Assembly (NCBI GenBank): GCA_018806915.1
Contig: JAGKQI010000101.1
Coordinates: 1,922,001 to 1,986,000 of the forward strand
Direction of reading: 5' to 3'
Origin: Phytophthora colocasiae
Lineage: Eukaryota > Oomycota > Peronosporomycetes > Peronosporales > Peronosporaceae
DNA: 64,000 nucleotides
Part shown: positions 9,500 to 20,419 of the stretch, one piece after another
Numbering within the stretch: the first letter of the stretch is position 1
How the letters are laid out: the number at the start of each line of letters is the position of its first letter
Translations under genes and position numbers: made by a program
The notes under the pieces: generated by a model
Told to the model about the DNA's origin: nothing
Database searches by the model: none
Seen by the model: the letters and a program-made list of their open reading frames with translations, nothing else

Positions 9500-10557
9500 G
9501 TTCTCGAGCCTCTATCCGGTCGCCTGGTCCTTGATCCAGGCCTTCCAGTAGTCTAATATTCGGGATCTGTCCCTTCCTTTCCGTTGTTTTACGCTTCCGA
9601 TAGCGGGGGTCTTGAGGGGGTGAGATTCGACGGGATCTTTAGGCTAAACAACCAATTCCTTCCGATCCGATGTATGCACTCAAGGATAGTTCACTAGATA
9701 GGGCAAAGCTGGCCAATATATTATCCAGACTTAACCGCTATACTAGGTCACGTATCCTTACCTTCTTGACGCTTGTAGGGCCAATGTAGTTCCCGGTTCC
9801 AGGCGTAGCGAAGACACTTGAGTGGTTCAGGGCAAATTCGATTCTGTTTATGGTTATTCCTATGCCTACTAATCCCATCCAGATTTACTATCCTACGATC
9901 ACATGACACTGGCTACATAGCTGATTCCTAGCTTGGCTCCCCTAACCCAGATCGTGAGCCGATTCCGTACTTAACCGAAGCTTGATCTCGTACTTAACCG
10001 AAGCTTGATCTCGTACTTAACCGAAGCTTGATCTCGCACTTAATCGGGACTTGATCTCGCACTTGATCGGGACTTGATCGCTGCCTGATCCCGCTCGGTA
10101 GTCGTTCGGGGAATCCGGATCAGGCCACCAGAAGAGTCTGCGTCGCGCCTGGGGCTGAGCTTGATCCGGAGCTGATCTCGTACTTAAACGGGAGAGGATC
10201 ACTGCGTGATCCCGCTTCGTCGTCCCCCGGGAAAGTAGGATCATGCTGTTAGAAGACTTCGGGATGCCGGGGTGAGCCGATCGTACTCACTTGGGACCCC
10301 GTCATCGCTGATCGCGCGAGAACATTCTTGATCTCCCCATTCTTCCTCCGGTAGGACTCGGATCACCCACGAACACCGCTCCACTTGCTCCTCCGCCGGT
10401 GTCTCTGTTGCCTGTTCCCCGGCGGGACCCATCGTACCTTCGTCTGATTCGACTCAGATCTGGGGATCACAGGTCCCCCCTGTCGCTCGTTCCGACTCTA
10501 TTCGGGTTCGTGGCTGATATCGCCTCTCCGGGAAAGATTCTCGTTCGCTTCACCACA
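9500..10557 (-). repeat. LTR fragment of the Chr-3 family, cut by Chr-1
   Basis: Base-for-base copy of 37777-38811 apart from scattered substitutions and one additional 23-bp repeat unit, which accounts for the length difference (1058 versus 1035). It ends CACCACA at 10557, where copia coding sequence begins, so this LTR had inserted into the copia element. The missing outer part should lie left of Chr-1, outside the window. Confidence 0.85.
9966..10080. repeat. 23-bp tandem repeats in Chr-3-family LTR
   Basis: Three identical units of 23 bp (beginning CGTACTTAACCGAAGC) at 9966, 9989 and 10012, then two diverged units beginning CGCACTT at 10035 and 10058. The copy at 38243-38334 has two plus two. 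Such repeats in LTRs often act as enhancer-like sites; here that is only a possibility. Confidence 0.9.
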
Positions 10558-12838
10558 CGTGCTGCTTCTGGATATCGCGACGTAATTCGTGTTGAAAGCC
10601 GTGAAAACGCCAAGTTGGTTAGTACCTATGATGATGATAATGATGTGGGCACGAAGCGCAATAATGATGACAATCCACCAACCATAAGTGCTGAAGCCAT
10701 GGAGATTGACGAGACAGCGGATGATGGCGCTGTGGACATGGAAATAGACCCAGTTCAATCCCGTGAGCAGCAAGTATCGGCAGTCATTCCGATTGAGGGG
10801 GAGAGACGAGAGATTCAAGGCATCGAAACTCCTGCTGTCATGCCACAACACCTGTCGCATCGCGCCGATGAACGCACAAGTACTGCTACCCTGTTACCAA
10901 GTGAGACGACTCGTCAAATAACTGCGAGTTCAGCTCCACGCGTTCCCCGTATCACGGCAACTTCTAGTGTTCCTCAAATTCAACAAGCTACCCGCGAGGA
11001 ATCAGCTTTGGTCCCTCAAAACGCTCGCTACTTCACTGACTCAAGTGGTGATCAACTGGTCTTTAGTGGTGGATCTACGAAGCCTCAGTCACTTTCGTAT
11101 ACCGCTCCACGACTACTCACTAATGGTGATGATTCTGACCTTGAATGTGGCGTTCCATTGCTGTCAGACGCGCCTGCAATTACAACTCGGAGTGGAAGTG
11201 ACATTGATGAACCCGAACCTAAGCGGCAGCGTCTTGATGAAATCGCGCTCTCGGGGGCAGATGTACCGCACAGTTATGCCGAAGCGATGTCGTCACCAGA
11301 ATCGCAGCAGTGGAAAGAGGCAATCAGGCGAGAAATCCGAGCTCACATTAGAAATCACACATGGGATGTAGTTCGCCGACCACCCAGGAGTAAAAGTCAT
11401 CGGGTTCAAGTGGGTATTTGCGCACAAGTTTGACGAGAAAGGCGAAATCGTACGCTACAAGGCACGCTTAGTCGCGCTTAAGTACTTGCAGACACGTGGA
11501 ATTGACTACTTCAGCACCTACTCTCCCGTTGCTAGTACAAACACCATTCGGGTGTTCCTTGCGGTGTGTTGCAAGCTAGGATTGATCATCCGCCAGTTTG
11601 GCGTCGAGACCGCATTTCTCAATGGAGACCTAGAAGGAGATGTGTACATGGCTCCACCGCTCGGGGTGAATATTCCTGAAGGCATGGTGTGCAAGTTGAG
11701 ACGAAGTTTGTATGGCCTGAAACAGGCTGCAGCGGTTTGGTACAAGAAAATTCGATCTGTGTTCATTTCGATGGGATTTGAGCAGTGTCGTGCTGATCCA
11801 TGCTTGTTCGTCAGGCACCAGAGTGGGAAAACTGACTCGCCGGTCTTCATTATCTTGTACGTGGATGATCTTCTAATTGGGTGCAAGAGTGACGAGATGG
11901 CTGACAAAATTTACGACGAACTTGCTGAACATTTCACACTGACGTCACTTGGAGATGCTCGATACGTGCTGGGTATGGAGATTCAGTACGCAGCGGAGAA
12001 GGGGGAGCTTTTACTCAGACAGACGCAGTTCATTTCAAGGATGCTAGAGAAATTTAGCCTACATGGATGCAATCCTGTTCGAAACCCCATGGTTCTTGGT
12101 TAAGATTTAACTCCTGACGATTCTCACGATGACCACCGCAACCGCACCGAGTATCGCGAGCTGATTGGATCTCTTCTCTACGTCGCTAATGCTACACGAC
12201 CGGACATTAGTGCATCTCTATCTACTTTGTCCCAGTTTCTCGAACAACCTCGTGAAATGCACTGGCGCGCTGCAATCCGAGTCCTCAAGTACCTGAAAGG
12301 TACAATCACACATGGGATCTTGTTCCAGCGTTCGGCACGTTCCACACTACAGACCTTTTCTGACGCAAATTGGGGTGGTGACAAAGGCAGTCGTCGATCT
12401 ACATCTGGAGTGCTACTGCTGCTTGGAGGAGGACCAGTCGTGTACAAGAGTAAACGACAACCTACAGTTGCTCTGTCATCTGCCGAGGCAGAGTACATTG
12501 CATTAGCTCTTGCAGCTCAAGAAGTGATCTGGCTTCGGTATTTGCTTACCGAAATGGGATTCAAACTTCGCAGTGCATCAACAATCTACTTGGATAACCA
12601 GTCGGCCATCAGCATCGCGACAAACCCAGGATACACGCCGCGAGCGAAACACATTGACCTTCGTGCACACTTCGTCAGAGATCACGTTGAAGCGGGTAAC
12701 ATTCAGCTGCAGCACGTACCGTCGAATGAGCAGCTAGCTGACTATCTTACCAAGGCGATTCCAACACCGCAATTAGTGAAGCTTCGTGATGCAAGTGCGT
12801 CACGAACTCTACAACTCAGAGTGCGAGTTGAGGGGGAG
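10558..12838 (+). pseudogene. Ty1/copia pol remnant: linker, RT and RNaseH
   Basis: Begins abruptly at the LTR junction. 10558-11390 codes the hydrophilic integrase-RT linker and the RT start (SYAEAMSSPESQQWKEAI). A frameshift near 11395 is followed by RT in 11486-12103 with FSTYSPVAS, AFLNGDLEGDVYMAPP, SLYGLKQA and the catalytic YVDDLLIG. An in-frame TAA sits at 12101-12103. The same frame resumes with RNaseH motifs SDANWGGD, SSAEAEYIAL and KHIDLRAHFVRD to about 12800. One frameshift and one nonsense codon, so inactive. Gag, protease and integrase core are missing because of the insertion at its left end. Confidence 0.9.
12827..12838 (+). other. Copia polypurine tract
   Basis: GTTGAGGGGGAG lies immediately before TGTCGGAG. 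This is the expected plus-strand primer and LTR start of a copia element. Confidence 0.75.
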
Positions 12839-13001
12839 TGTCGGAGTTCTAGAAGAAGATTTGAACCAATCTGCACGGATAGGACAGCAGCAACTCGCAC
12901 AGCAGAGGATTCGTTTGGTGAAGCTTCGAGTGTTCTAGAATAAATCAATAGCTAGCGAGTAGGAGAAAGTCTTTACTAATATGATCACTTTTCATTTTGC
13001 A
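12839..13001 (+). repeat. Copia 3' LTR (end approximate)
   Basis: Starts TGTCGGAGTTCTAG right after the polypurine tract. The end is placed at TTTTGCA near 13001 only because LTRs end in CA; there is no second LTR in the window to compare. 13002-13136 holds nothing I recognise. Confidence 0.5.
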
Positions 13002-13136
13002 TCGTCAAGAATACGCGCAATCGTTATTGAGTGGAGGGCTACAATGCTTCCCCTGTGGTGGAGACAGATAATGAGGGAATGAAACAAGACCAAGTGGCCA
13101 GAGGAAGTCTCAAAGTGGCGCAACAGAATTAAGACT

Positions 13137-14261
13137 TTGCAATGGACGCTGTCGTGCCCAATTTGGTGGAGCAAACTGAAGAATTTCCAGGTGCGAGAAC
13201 CAACGTTGATTTTAAAACCTGTGGGTGCTGGCTCAACAAAATTTCGATGTCTTTGTCGATCGATCGCTGAAAAACACAAGTGGTATTTAGCAGACTTTCT
13301 GGATGACAATCGTCATTGGCCAACTTCGACCGCTTTCGTTACGAAGATTTGTTCAGAGGTACATCCAATCCTGGGCTCCAAAGTTAATCCTCACGACATC
13401 TTTAACTTATACAGGCAGCTCTCTCAGGTATTTTACCACGTTATTCCTGATTCGCAAGCTGGAGGAATCCAAGCAATGGAGATCACGCATTTGCCGCCTG
13501 TATTTGGTGTTAAACTTTCTGACAACACAAATGTGCATTTCGTTCCCTATCTGCGCCCCCAAGACTGGAACAAGCTCCTTCAGCAAGTGCCGGTGTTGAA
13601 CCGGCACCCTATGGAGGATCTTGGTTGCCCTGCTGGACGTATACATCAGATGCTTACTAGCCTGCTGTCACTCCGTGGCTATATGTTGCCTGTGGTTCAT
13701 GATGTGAAGGTACGAAAGTTCTTCGGGGACTTAACAGTGGGTTCGCGGTTGTACTTCCTAACGTCGCTCAACCCCACAATTCAGCAGTGTGGTCGGCCAA
13801 TATGTCAAGAGATTGAGACGGTGGAACATTGCTTTTTCGTATGCTCATCGTTACAGCCGATGTGGCACCAGGTGTGGGTACACTGGGCAGGTGTTTTCGT
13901 GACGAAGTTGACATGGAGGTTGCTGCTCTTCCCGAAATCACAAGATATACACAGAAGATGGCGAAAGAACCAAAAGGTGATTTTACTGCTATGGAGAATC
14001 CACGTTGCAGTTACTTTTCATGCCACATGGAGACTTCGAAATGGCATTCACTATCAGAAAACAAAGGCACTACAGTCAAATGTGGCGAATATCCAGTCGT
14101 CATACAGGATGCATTATCAGTTTATTTACCAGCATGCGGATGAGCTCAACTGTGACCGGGAAACTATCACGCTACTGATCCAACAGTTAGGCTTTGAACT
14201 ACCGATTGATATCCATTCGGAACGAATGCCCCAAATTTGGGTTGCCTATCAGTCAAGGTAG
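13137..14261 (+). pseudogene. C-terminal fragment of a LINE (non-LTR) ORF2-like protein
   Basis: 374 codons, no RT motifs. The C-terminal half contains the zinc-binding pattern usual after LINE reverse transcriptases: CGRPICQEIETVEHCFFVC followed by a tryptophan-rich stretch (MWHQVWVHW, WRLLLF, WRLRNGIHY). The N-terminal 200 residues resemble nothing I can name but are plausible LINE linker. Lack of the RT and endonuclease fits 5' truncation, common for LINEs. An L1-like origin is my best guess. No poly(A) tail is evident. Confidence 0.55.
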
Positions 14262-14605
14262 AATATCTACAGCTATTGAATTAGCTTGAGATCGTTGCAG
14301 GTTAGTCCAAAGAGTTGTCCACCTATCTAGTTAATCAAATAATTTCTTCTTCTTCTCTTTGGAGTCATTTTTGTCGCGCAAACGCAATTGGAAGATTCCT
14401 GTGCGGATTCTCCACTGTAGCAGATGCCGCTTCCAACTCTTACAGGACATCATGCACCCCTGCTCTCCGGGCAAAATGCAACAAGGAAAGTAGTACGACT
14501 CGGTTGTTGTATTTTTCGCAAGGTTACTTCTTGGACATACAACAGTGGACAACAGCCTATAGCCTGGCATGTACGGCCTGGAAAAGAAGATGTCTTTTGG
14601 TTGTC
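14262..14605. other. 3' flank of the disrupted Kazal gene, no gene seen
   Basis: Sequence between the LINE fragment and the target site duplication. As the left flank of Gyp-6 it was once directly downstream of the Kazal stop. There is a CTT-rich patch near 14343-14360. Open frames here are short and unremarkable. Confidence 0.5.
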
Positions 14606-14625
14606 TTAGCGCGTTCCATCCCGTC
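14606..14625 (-). pseudogene. Detached last codons and stop of the Kazal-like gene
   Basis: The minus strand continues the Kazal reading frame of 29606-29836: after the shared CCGTC duplication (14621-14625), four further codons lead to a TAA at 14606-14608. This places the original stop six codons after the last Kazal cysteine. Nearly 15 kb of Gyp-6 and Gyp-5 now separate it from the rest of the gene. Confidence 0.75.
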
Positions 14626-14841
14626 TGTGGTGACGCCACGGTAACCATGATTGCGGGCTTGCATTGGAGCCAGCTTCCCACCAGCAACTGGAGTTTATAT
14701 AGCAGTGCCAAGACTCTAGCAGATAGCGGATACCGTACTCCTATCTGTACCCGGCTTCGGCACGGAGCAGAAGCTTTGGCTTACGCCACGGGATGCTCTC
14801 CCTGGACTGCCTAATGGCAGGCGAGAGCACACCAGTTTAGG
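14626..14841 (+). repeat. Gyp-6 5' LTR, first part
   Basis: Starts TGTGGTGACG after the CCGTC target duplication. It matches the intact LTR at 29297-29605 until the TTAGG site at 14837-14841, where Gyp-5 is inserted. The remaining 93 bp follow at 22366. Both parts sum to 309 bp, the same as the 3' LTR. Confidence 0.95.
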
Positions 14842-15253
14842 TGTAACGGGGTTACACGGCGCTGCGCGCCTTGGCTACAATAGGTGTGGTATACACCATC
14901 CAGGTCACAAGTCACAGATCCGTGTACAACACATAGTGTTTCTCACACGTCACACATGTAGCCAGTTGCTGGCTGTTAGCTCAGAGCCACACATTACATT
15001 TGATTAGGATTTAGTATGTTAGATACTAAATCCGTTACATTCAGGATTAGGGCAATAAAATAAATAAAAATCAGTTTGCATTTTACATAATTAGTGTTAG
15101 TTCCTTTATTATAGGGACACTGATTGTGAGAGTCCCGTATTTAGTGGACTACTTGGTTCTTGTATAGAACCGAAGGCTAGTGCCTTGCAAGCAGGACTCT
15201 ACGAGTCAACCCAACTTCCTCTGTGCCGTGCACACCTACGCAGCCCCGCTGCA
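14842..15253 (+). repeat. Gyp-5 5' LTR
   Basis: 412 bp, TGTAACGG...CCGCTGCA. An AT-rich stretch (AATAAAATAAATAAAA, near 15054-15070) is a possible core promoter. The inner edge is followed by TC and the primer site. Confidence 0.95.
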
Positions 15254-15255
15254 TC

Positions 15256-15270
15256 TGGTAGCACTTGTAG
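15256..15270 (+). other. Gyp-5 primer binding site
   Basis: TGGTAGCACTTGTAG begins two bases after the LTR, as expected for a site complementary to a tRNA ending CTACCA. Unlike the Chr elements the match cannot be extended into a T arm. The same TGGTAGCACTTGTA occurs at 37223. Confidence 0.7.
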
Positions 15271-15310
15271 TCAATCCAACTCCTGAGTTGAAGACTGTTT
15301 CTCTGTGAGA

Positions 15311-16279
15311 ATGGAGCCAGAAGCATACGCTCACTTGACTCCGAGTCAGCGGGACACGCTTAACAAGCTTACGTCCTTGCTGGGCCCTGAAGGTATGGCG
15401 CACCTTGCGTCTCAAGGGCCGGAGGCCGTCAACGCGCGCCTGGAGGCATTTGCCTCGTACGAGAACGCTCTCGTTGAGCACATTCAGCGGAATGTAAAAG
15501 GAGTTAATCCCGCTCCGAGAGCTAAGCCCGTCACGCTCAGCGTGAAGACCTTTCACGGGCACGAAGGAGAGAACCTCCTATTGTGGACCCGAGAGGTCGA
15601 GATGGCCATGGGGGCCGCTATGCTCCAGTTGGAAGGCCAACGCGTGGCGTTCGCCATCTCTAAGCTCGAAGGTCGAGCACGAGAATGGGCCTTGACGTCT
15701 GGGACGTCGGTAGAAATGGCCTTCCCACTTGGGGTGAGCTTAAGGCCAAACTTACGCAAGTATTTGCTCCACCTAACCAGGCGTATCGCGTGCGGTCACG
15801 CTTCCTCGCTTGCCGACAGGGCAAGAAGGACCTGGTGGACTATGTCCAAGAGCTGCGCACGCTCATTGCCGGCATGGCTGCCGATCCTCTACCTGAGGTG
15901 GTCACTGTGACTATCTTCATGGAAGGTCTGAGAGCTGGCGTGGCCAGGACGGAGGCATTCCGTCAGAATCCTCGCACCTTCGAGGACGCTGTTAGCGTGG
16001 CATTGAATGCTGAACACAACTTTAAGTTGTCGAGGGTCGGTGCTAATAGCACAGGGTCCGGGACCTGAACCCATGGACCTCAGCTATGCTGAAGATGAAG
16101 TAGCCGAGCTACGAGCTGCGGTGCAGCGTATGAGCACTCGTCGGTGCTACACGTGTGGTAGTCCCACACACCTGAGGCCCAACTGCCCTCTGCGCAAAGA
16201 GCGCGCCGGCCAGAATGGCCGCAACCCTGTCGCGGGTCCCGCTTTGGGCTCTGCCCAGGGAAACGACGGCTCCCAGTAG
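15311..16279 (+). pseudogene. Gyp-5 Gag, two frameshifts
   Basis: Starts at ATG 15311 (MEPEAYAHLTPSQRDTL). The capsid-type gag region (FHGHEGENLLLWTREVEMAM ... GRAREWAL) breaks near 15705 and resumes in 15685-16068 (WGELKAKLTQVF, FMEGLRAG). It breaks again near 16040 and ends in 16007-16279 with one zinc knuckle CYTCGSPTHLRPNC. The stop TAG at 16277-16279 lies in the hairpin of the frameshift signal. About 320 residues if the breaks are ignored, normal for a gypsy Gag. Confidence 0.85.
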
Positions 16280-16299
16280 ACGCGGGGCGGTCTACTGGG
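16258..16299 (+). promoter_or_regulatory. -1 ribosomal frameshift signal at gag/pol of Gyp-5
   Basis: The gag codons CAG GGA AAC contain G GGA AAC (16258-16264), a classical retroviral slippery heptamer, in the right register. After a 7-base spacer comes a perfect 10-bp hairpin, CCCAGTAGAC (16272-16281), loop GCGGGGCG, GTCTACTGGG (16290-16299). The gag stop is inside the first arm. The -1 frame runs without a stop into the protease. Slippage would make the Gag-Pol fusion at a low ratio. Confidence 0.85.
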
Positions 16300-16317
16300 G
16301 AAGAACTGAGTTCTGCA

Positions 16318-18330
16318 GTGCGTGAGAGGCACTGGGGCTCAGCCCCGAAGAGCTCCGTGCTCTTGAACACGGAACGTGTGAGCAAGCAGGGCTTGCTGGT
16401 CGTCCATGTGGACGTGAAGGGCTTCGAGAAGCCGTGGATCGTGTTGATCGATTCAGGAGCGTCTGGCAACTACGTCAGACGCTCCACCGTTGAGGGTAGT
16501 CAGCAATATGCTGAGGCGCTTCGAGCGCGAAGAGGTGACACCGTCACTGTCCGAAATCTCAGCGACGGGCGTCCGTGTCACGGCAGCCAAGGTCCCGATG
16601 GACCTACGGCTGAAGTTCCTGGACTTCGACAGCGTGGAACGCTGCTTGGTCTTGGACCTGGATTCGAGGTACGACCTCATCCTTGGTATGGCGTGGCTGG
16701 AGCGCCACGAGCCATGGATCGACTGGAGGTCGAAGACCTTAGGTGCTACGCACTTCTCTCCTAGTGGAGCTTTGGCGAGTCATGAACCCACCTCTGCTAG
16801 GAAGCAGAAGCGCTATTGGCGCGAGCATCGAGCCGAGTCGGCAATGATGCTGGAAGTCGGTGTGTCCGAGTTAGTGGACAGCACCGAGTGCGAGGATCGC
16901 AGCCCTGTTGAGCGCATAGCGCTGGTTGGCAGTGAGTCAACGTGTGGGCAAAGCTCACGTAACCCGAGTGACGCCGGTCATGGACCGTCACTGGATGCCG
17001 ATGGCATCGGGCCTTACCAGGCCGTGAACTGTGGGGCGGCACGTACTCCGTCGAGTGATACTGGTCGTGGACCAAGTCGATCGCTGAGTGTCTCTGACAC
17101 TGGACCTGTTACGGTCATTGATTGTGCAGCGGCACGTACTCCGCTGAGTAGACGATCTTCGGCTAGGCGAAGACGTCGTAAGGCCCTTCGGGCGAGACGC
17201 TCTGCGTCTGAGTCATCCGTTACGTCAAGTGCCGACGCACCGGAGGGCTGTGGGCAGCTATACACTCTGGTTGATGGAGTGGGCGGTAGTGCCGAAGGCA
17301 GTGTCCTGCTGGACGACTTGCCAAGTGTTGACAAGCTCCTTGAGCTAGAAGAGATGTCCTTCGCCGACTTTGGCGATGCCTTGAAGGCTGGCGAATTCGC
17401 CGAGGTGGTCATCGTTCGACCTGAGGAGGAGTTAAACTCGTCGTCCCTCGTTGACGAGTCCGTCTTGGCCGAAGTCAAGAAGGCGTTGAACGCCAGGAGT
17501 GGATCGGAGATCCTCAAGAATCCCTCGGATCCCTTCCACTCCTTGCTGAAGGAATATGGAGACGTTGTCTCGAAGGAACCACCGAGTGGCCTGCCTCCCG
17601 ACCGAGGCGTTCGTCATGAGATCTACTTAGTTCCCGGAACTAAGTACTGCGTGACCCGACAGTGGCCTCTTCCTAAAGAGCAATGCGACGTCATTGACGC
17701 CTTCTTCCGTGCGAAACACGCGGCGGGTCTCGTGCGCGAGAGCAAGTCTCCGCATTCCGCGCCAACGTTCTGTGTCAGAAAGCCGAATGGCAAGTGGCGT
17801 ATCGTTCACGCTTTAACACGCTCAACACTGCCACGATTCCGGCGCAGACGCCGATTCCTAGGAAGGATGTTCTTCAGAACAACATGGTGGGTTGCACCAT
17901 GTACAGTGCACTCGACTTAGTCGATGGGTACTATCAGCTGCTCATGCGAGCCAGTGATATTCCGCTTACAGCGGTGAGCACCCCGAGCGGTATGCTCTGG
18001 GAGTGGCTCGTCATGCCCCAAGGGCTCTCGAACGCGCCCGCAACGTTCAATCGTCTAGTGACGCAGCTGTTCAGGCTCCCTACGGGCATTCGCACAAACG
18101 TACTTTGACGACGTGTTCGTCCACAGTCAGGCCGAACACGGCAAGACTGACGTTGAGGTGCACGTGGAACACGTGAGAGCTGTGCTCGAGTGCATGCGCA
18201 CGAACAAGCTGTACGCCAACGCAGACAAGTGCGTCTTTGGCGCGGAAGAAATCCCTTCCTAGGGTGCTTCATTGGGAAGCATGGCCTTCGTGCTGATCCA
18301 GCAAAGGTCAAGGCCATTGTGGATTGGCCG
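16318..18330 (+). pseudogene. Gyp-5 protease and reverse transcriptase, frame-broken
   Basis: The protease site VLIDSGASGNY is at about 16440-16475. After a frame change the partner motif LILGMAWL follows in 16490-17920, then a 250-residue low-complexity linker. RT follows with HEIYLVPGTKYCVTRQWPLP, CVRKPNGKWRIV, (frameshift near 17810) LDLVDGYYQLLM, MPQGLSNAPATF, and (frameshift near 18085) the catalytic YFDDVF at about 18101-18120. Further breaks are near 18257 (CCCTTCC) and 18330 (CCTTGAACC); both look like loss of one base in a run. All catalytic residues are present once frames are followed. Confidence 0.85.
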
Positions 18331-20306
18331 GTTCCTTGAACCAGAAGGACTTGCGTAAGTGGCTGGGTTTGGCCAACTACTTGCACAAGTACAGCGAGAA
18401 CTACGCTGAGTTGGCTCGGCCACTGACGGATCTCCTTAAGAAGGATGCCGAGTGGGTATGGCGTGCCGAGCACGAGAATGCGTTCACTTGTATCAAGGAT
18501 AGCCTGCTTCAGGCACCGATACTGGCGCTGCCAGACCCCGCTCGTCCGTTTATTGTCGTCTGTGACGCCTCTGACTTTGCCATCGGCAGTGCTTTGCTAC
18601 AAGCGGACGCCGAAGGGCGCGAACGCGTCATTGCGTTTGAGTCGCGACAGCTCAAGGCTGCTGAGAAGAACTATCCAGTTCATGACAAGGAGCTACTTGC
18701 GATGAAGTACGCTCTCGTCAAATTCAGGGTTCACCTGCTCGGCTCCAAGCCGTTTGTGATCTACACGGATCATGCGTCACTACGCACAGCGACGCAGTCG
18801 CCTCACCTCTCGCAGAGGATGGCCCGATGGCTCTCCTTCTTTGCGGAGTATAACTTCGAGGTGAAGTACAAGCCTGGCAGGCAGAACGTCCTCGCTGACG
18901 CGTTATCACGTCGCCCGGACTATGAGTTATCTCATGTCACCTTGGTGACGTCGTCCGTGACGGACATGGTTCGAGCAGCGTACGCTCAGGACGACTCTTG
19001 TGTCGCGTTGCTCCAAGCTCTGGGGAGCGATGAGTTTAAAGACTCAAAGGTGACTCTGTCACGACGCCTAAAGGCGAGACTCCAACGCTATAGCCTGGAA
19101 GGCGGTCTGCTGTACTACAGCACGGGTCAGGATGACCCACCACGTGTGGTGGTTCCTCACGATGAGGACCTGAAGTATCGTATCCTCTATGAGGCCCACG
19201 ACACGCCCACAAGCGGCCACCTCGGTCGCGAGAAGACCTACGGCTCGGTGAGCTCCATGTACTGGTGGCCGAAGATTTACAAGTGGGTCAGCACATATGT
19301 GCACACGTGCGAGACGTTTCAGCGGGTTAAACCCTCGCCGCATGCGGCAGCGCCTTTGGCGAGCTTGCCTGTACCCTCTGGGTGTTGGCAGTCCATGAGT
19401 ATGGACTTCGTGTTTGGCCTGCCGAAGGATACGGCAGGCAACACAGGCGTTGTGGTCTTTGTTGACCGTCTGAGCAAGATGGCTCATCTAGCGGCTGTGC
19501 CGGACACCGTCGATGGTGCTGGTACAGCGACGATCTTCATCGATCGGGTCTTCCGCCAGCATGGGCTGCCTGAGACCATTGTCTCGGATCGAGATCCCCG
19601 TTTCACGGGTCACTTCTGGACGTCCGTCTTCAAGGTGCTGGGCACTCGACTGGACATGTCCACGGCGGACCATCCGCAGACCGACGGTCAGACCGAACGC
19701 GTGAACCGCGTTCTGGAGGACATCCTCCGCAGCGTATGCGCTGAAACGCCGAAGCGTTGGAGCGCTATGCTCCCTCTCGTTGAGTTCTCCATGAACAATG
19801 CGGTGCATGCCTCGACAGGCTTCACCCCGTTCTACGTGAACGGCCTTGCGCACCCGCGCGTTCCGCTCACTCCGCCACGCGGTAGCCTTGGGCTTGGTGG
19901 GGGAGAGGCTGTGCCGTCGCTCGACTCCGAGCTTGCTGATATCAGCCCTTCTGCTGTGCGTAAACAAGTCGATGACTTCCTCTCGGTGAGATTGAGCGTA
20001 TTACGCCGTGTACGTGACGCGATGGCTGAAAGCCAAGACGTTCAGAAGGAACAAGCGGATACAAAAGGTAGAAGCAATGTATGGGAATTTAAGGTCGGTG
20101 ACCAGGTTTTATTAAACGCTAAGAACCTACCTACACATGCAGTGTCAAATGTCTTTAAGACGAAATTGCGTCCGCGTTTCATCGGACCATTTACGGTCGT
20201 GGCCAAGAAGGGCCTGGCATACACGCTTGACTTGCCAAAGCGGATGCGAACACACCCGGTGTTCTACGTCGGCTTGCTTAAGCCATATCAGGACCCCGCG
20301 GGGTGA
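18324..20306 (+). CDS. Gyp-5 RT thumb, RNaseH and integrase
   Basis: 660 codons without a stop. Opens in the RT thumb (KDLRKWLGLANYLHKY). RNaseH follows with catalytic D in CDASDFAIGSALLQ, E in HDKELLAMKYAL, D in YTDHASLR and a late ADALSRRPD. Integrase has the zinc histidines (HDTPTSGH) but the C-x2-C reads CETF instead of CETC, so one zinc ligand is missing. Catalytic D (SMDFVFGLP), D (SDRDPRF) and E (TERVNR) are present. The C-terminus reaches HPVFYVGLLKPYQDP and a TGA. This is the longest intact piece of the element. Confidence 0.9.
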   Translation: MAGSLNQKDLRKWLGLANYLHKYSENYAELARPLTDLLKKDAEWVWRAEHENAFTCIKDSLLQAPILALPDPARPFIVVCDASDFAIGSALLQADAEGRERVIAFESRQLKAAEKNYPVHDKELLAMKYALVKFRVHLLGSKPFVIYTDHASLRTATQSPHLSQRMARWLSFFAEYNFEVKYKPGRQNVLADALSRRPDYELSHVTLVTSSVTDMVRAAYAQDDSCVALLQALGSDEFKDSKVTLSRRLKARLQRYSLEGGLLYYSTGQDDPPRVVVPHDEDLKYRILYEAHDTPTSGHLGREKTYGSVSSMYWWPKIYKWVSTYVHTCETFQRVKPSPHAAAPLASLPVPSGCWQSMSMDFVFGLPKDTAGNTGVVVFVDRLSKMAHLAAVPDTVDGAGTATIFIDRVFRQHGLPETIVSDRDPRFTGHFWTSVFKVLGTRLDMSTADHPQTDGQTERVNRVLEDILRSVCAETPKRWSAMLPLVEFSMNNAVHASTGFTPFYVNGLAHPRVPLTPPRGSLGLGGGEAVPSLDSELADISPSAVRKQVDDFLSVRLSVLRRVRDAMAESQDVQKEQADTKGRSNVWEFKVGDQVLLNAKNLPTHAVSNVFKTKLRPRFIGPFTVVAKKGLAYTLDLPKRMRTHPVFYVGLLKPYQDPAG

Positions 20307-20419
20307 GCGCGGAGGCGCTAGCACCGACGACACGTGCCCACGCTGCGTCAAATGCAACAGCAACGTCACCTGACCTCGCAACTCAGCGAGCTGAAGCTCC
20401 TGCTGGTGCAGGCGAGCAG

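Noticed and set aside
9966..10080. CRISPR-like array
   Set aside because: Units are directly adjacent without spacers, inside an LTR; the 24-bp repeats at 31691 likewise.
10017..10244. 75-residue minus-strand frame conserved at 10017-10244 and 38271-38498
   Set aside because: Both lie in the same LTR repeat; identity comes from recent copying and no start context or domain is visible.
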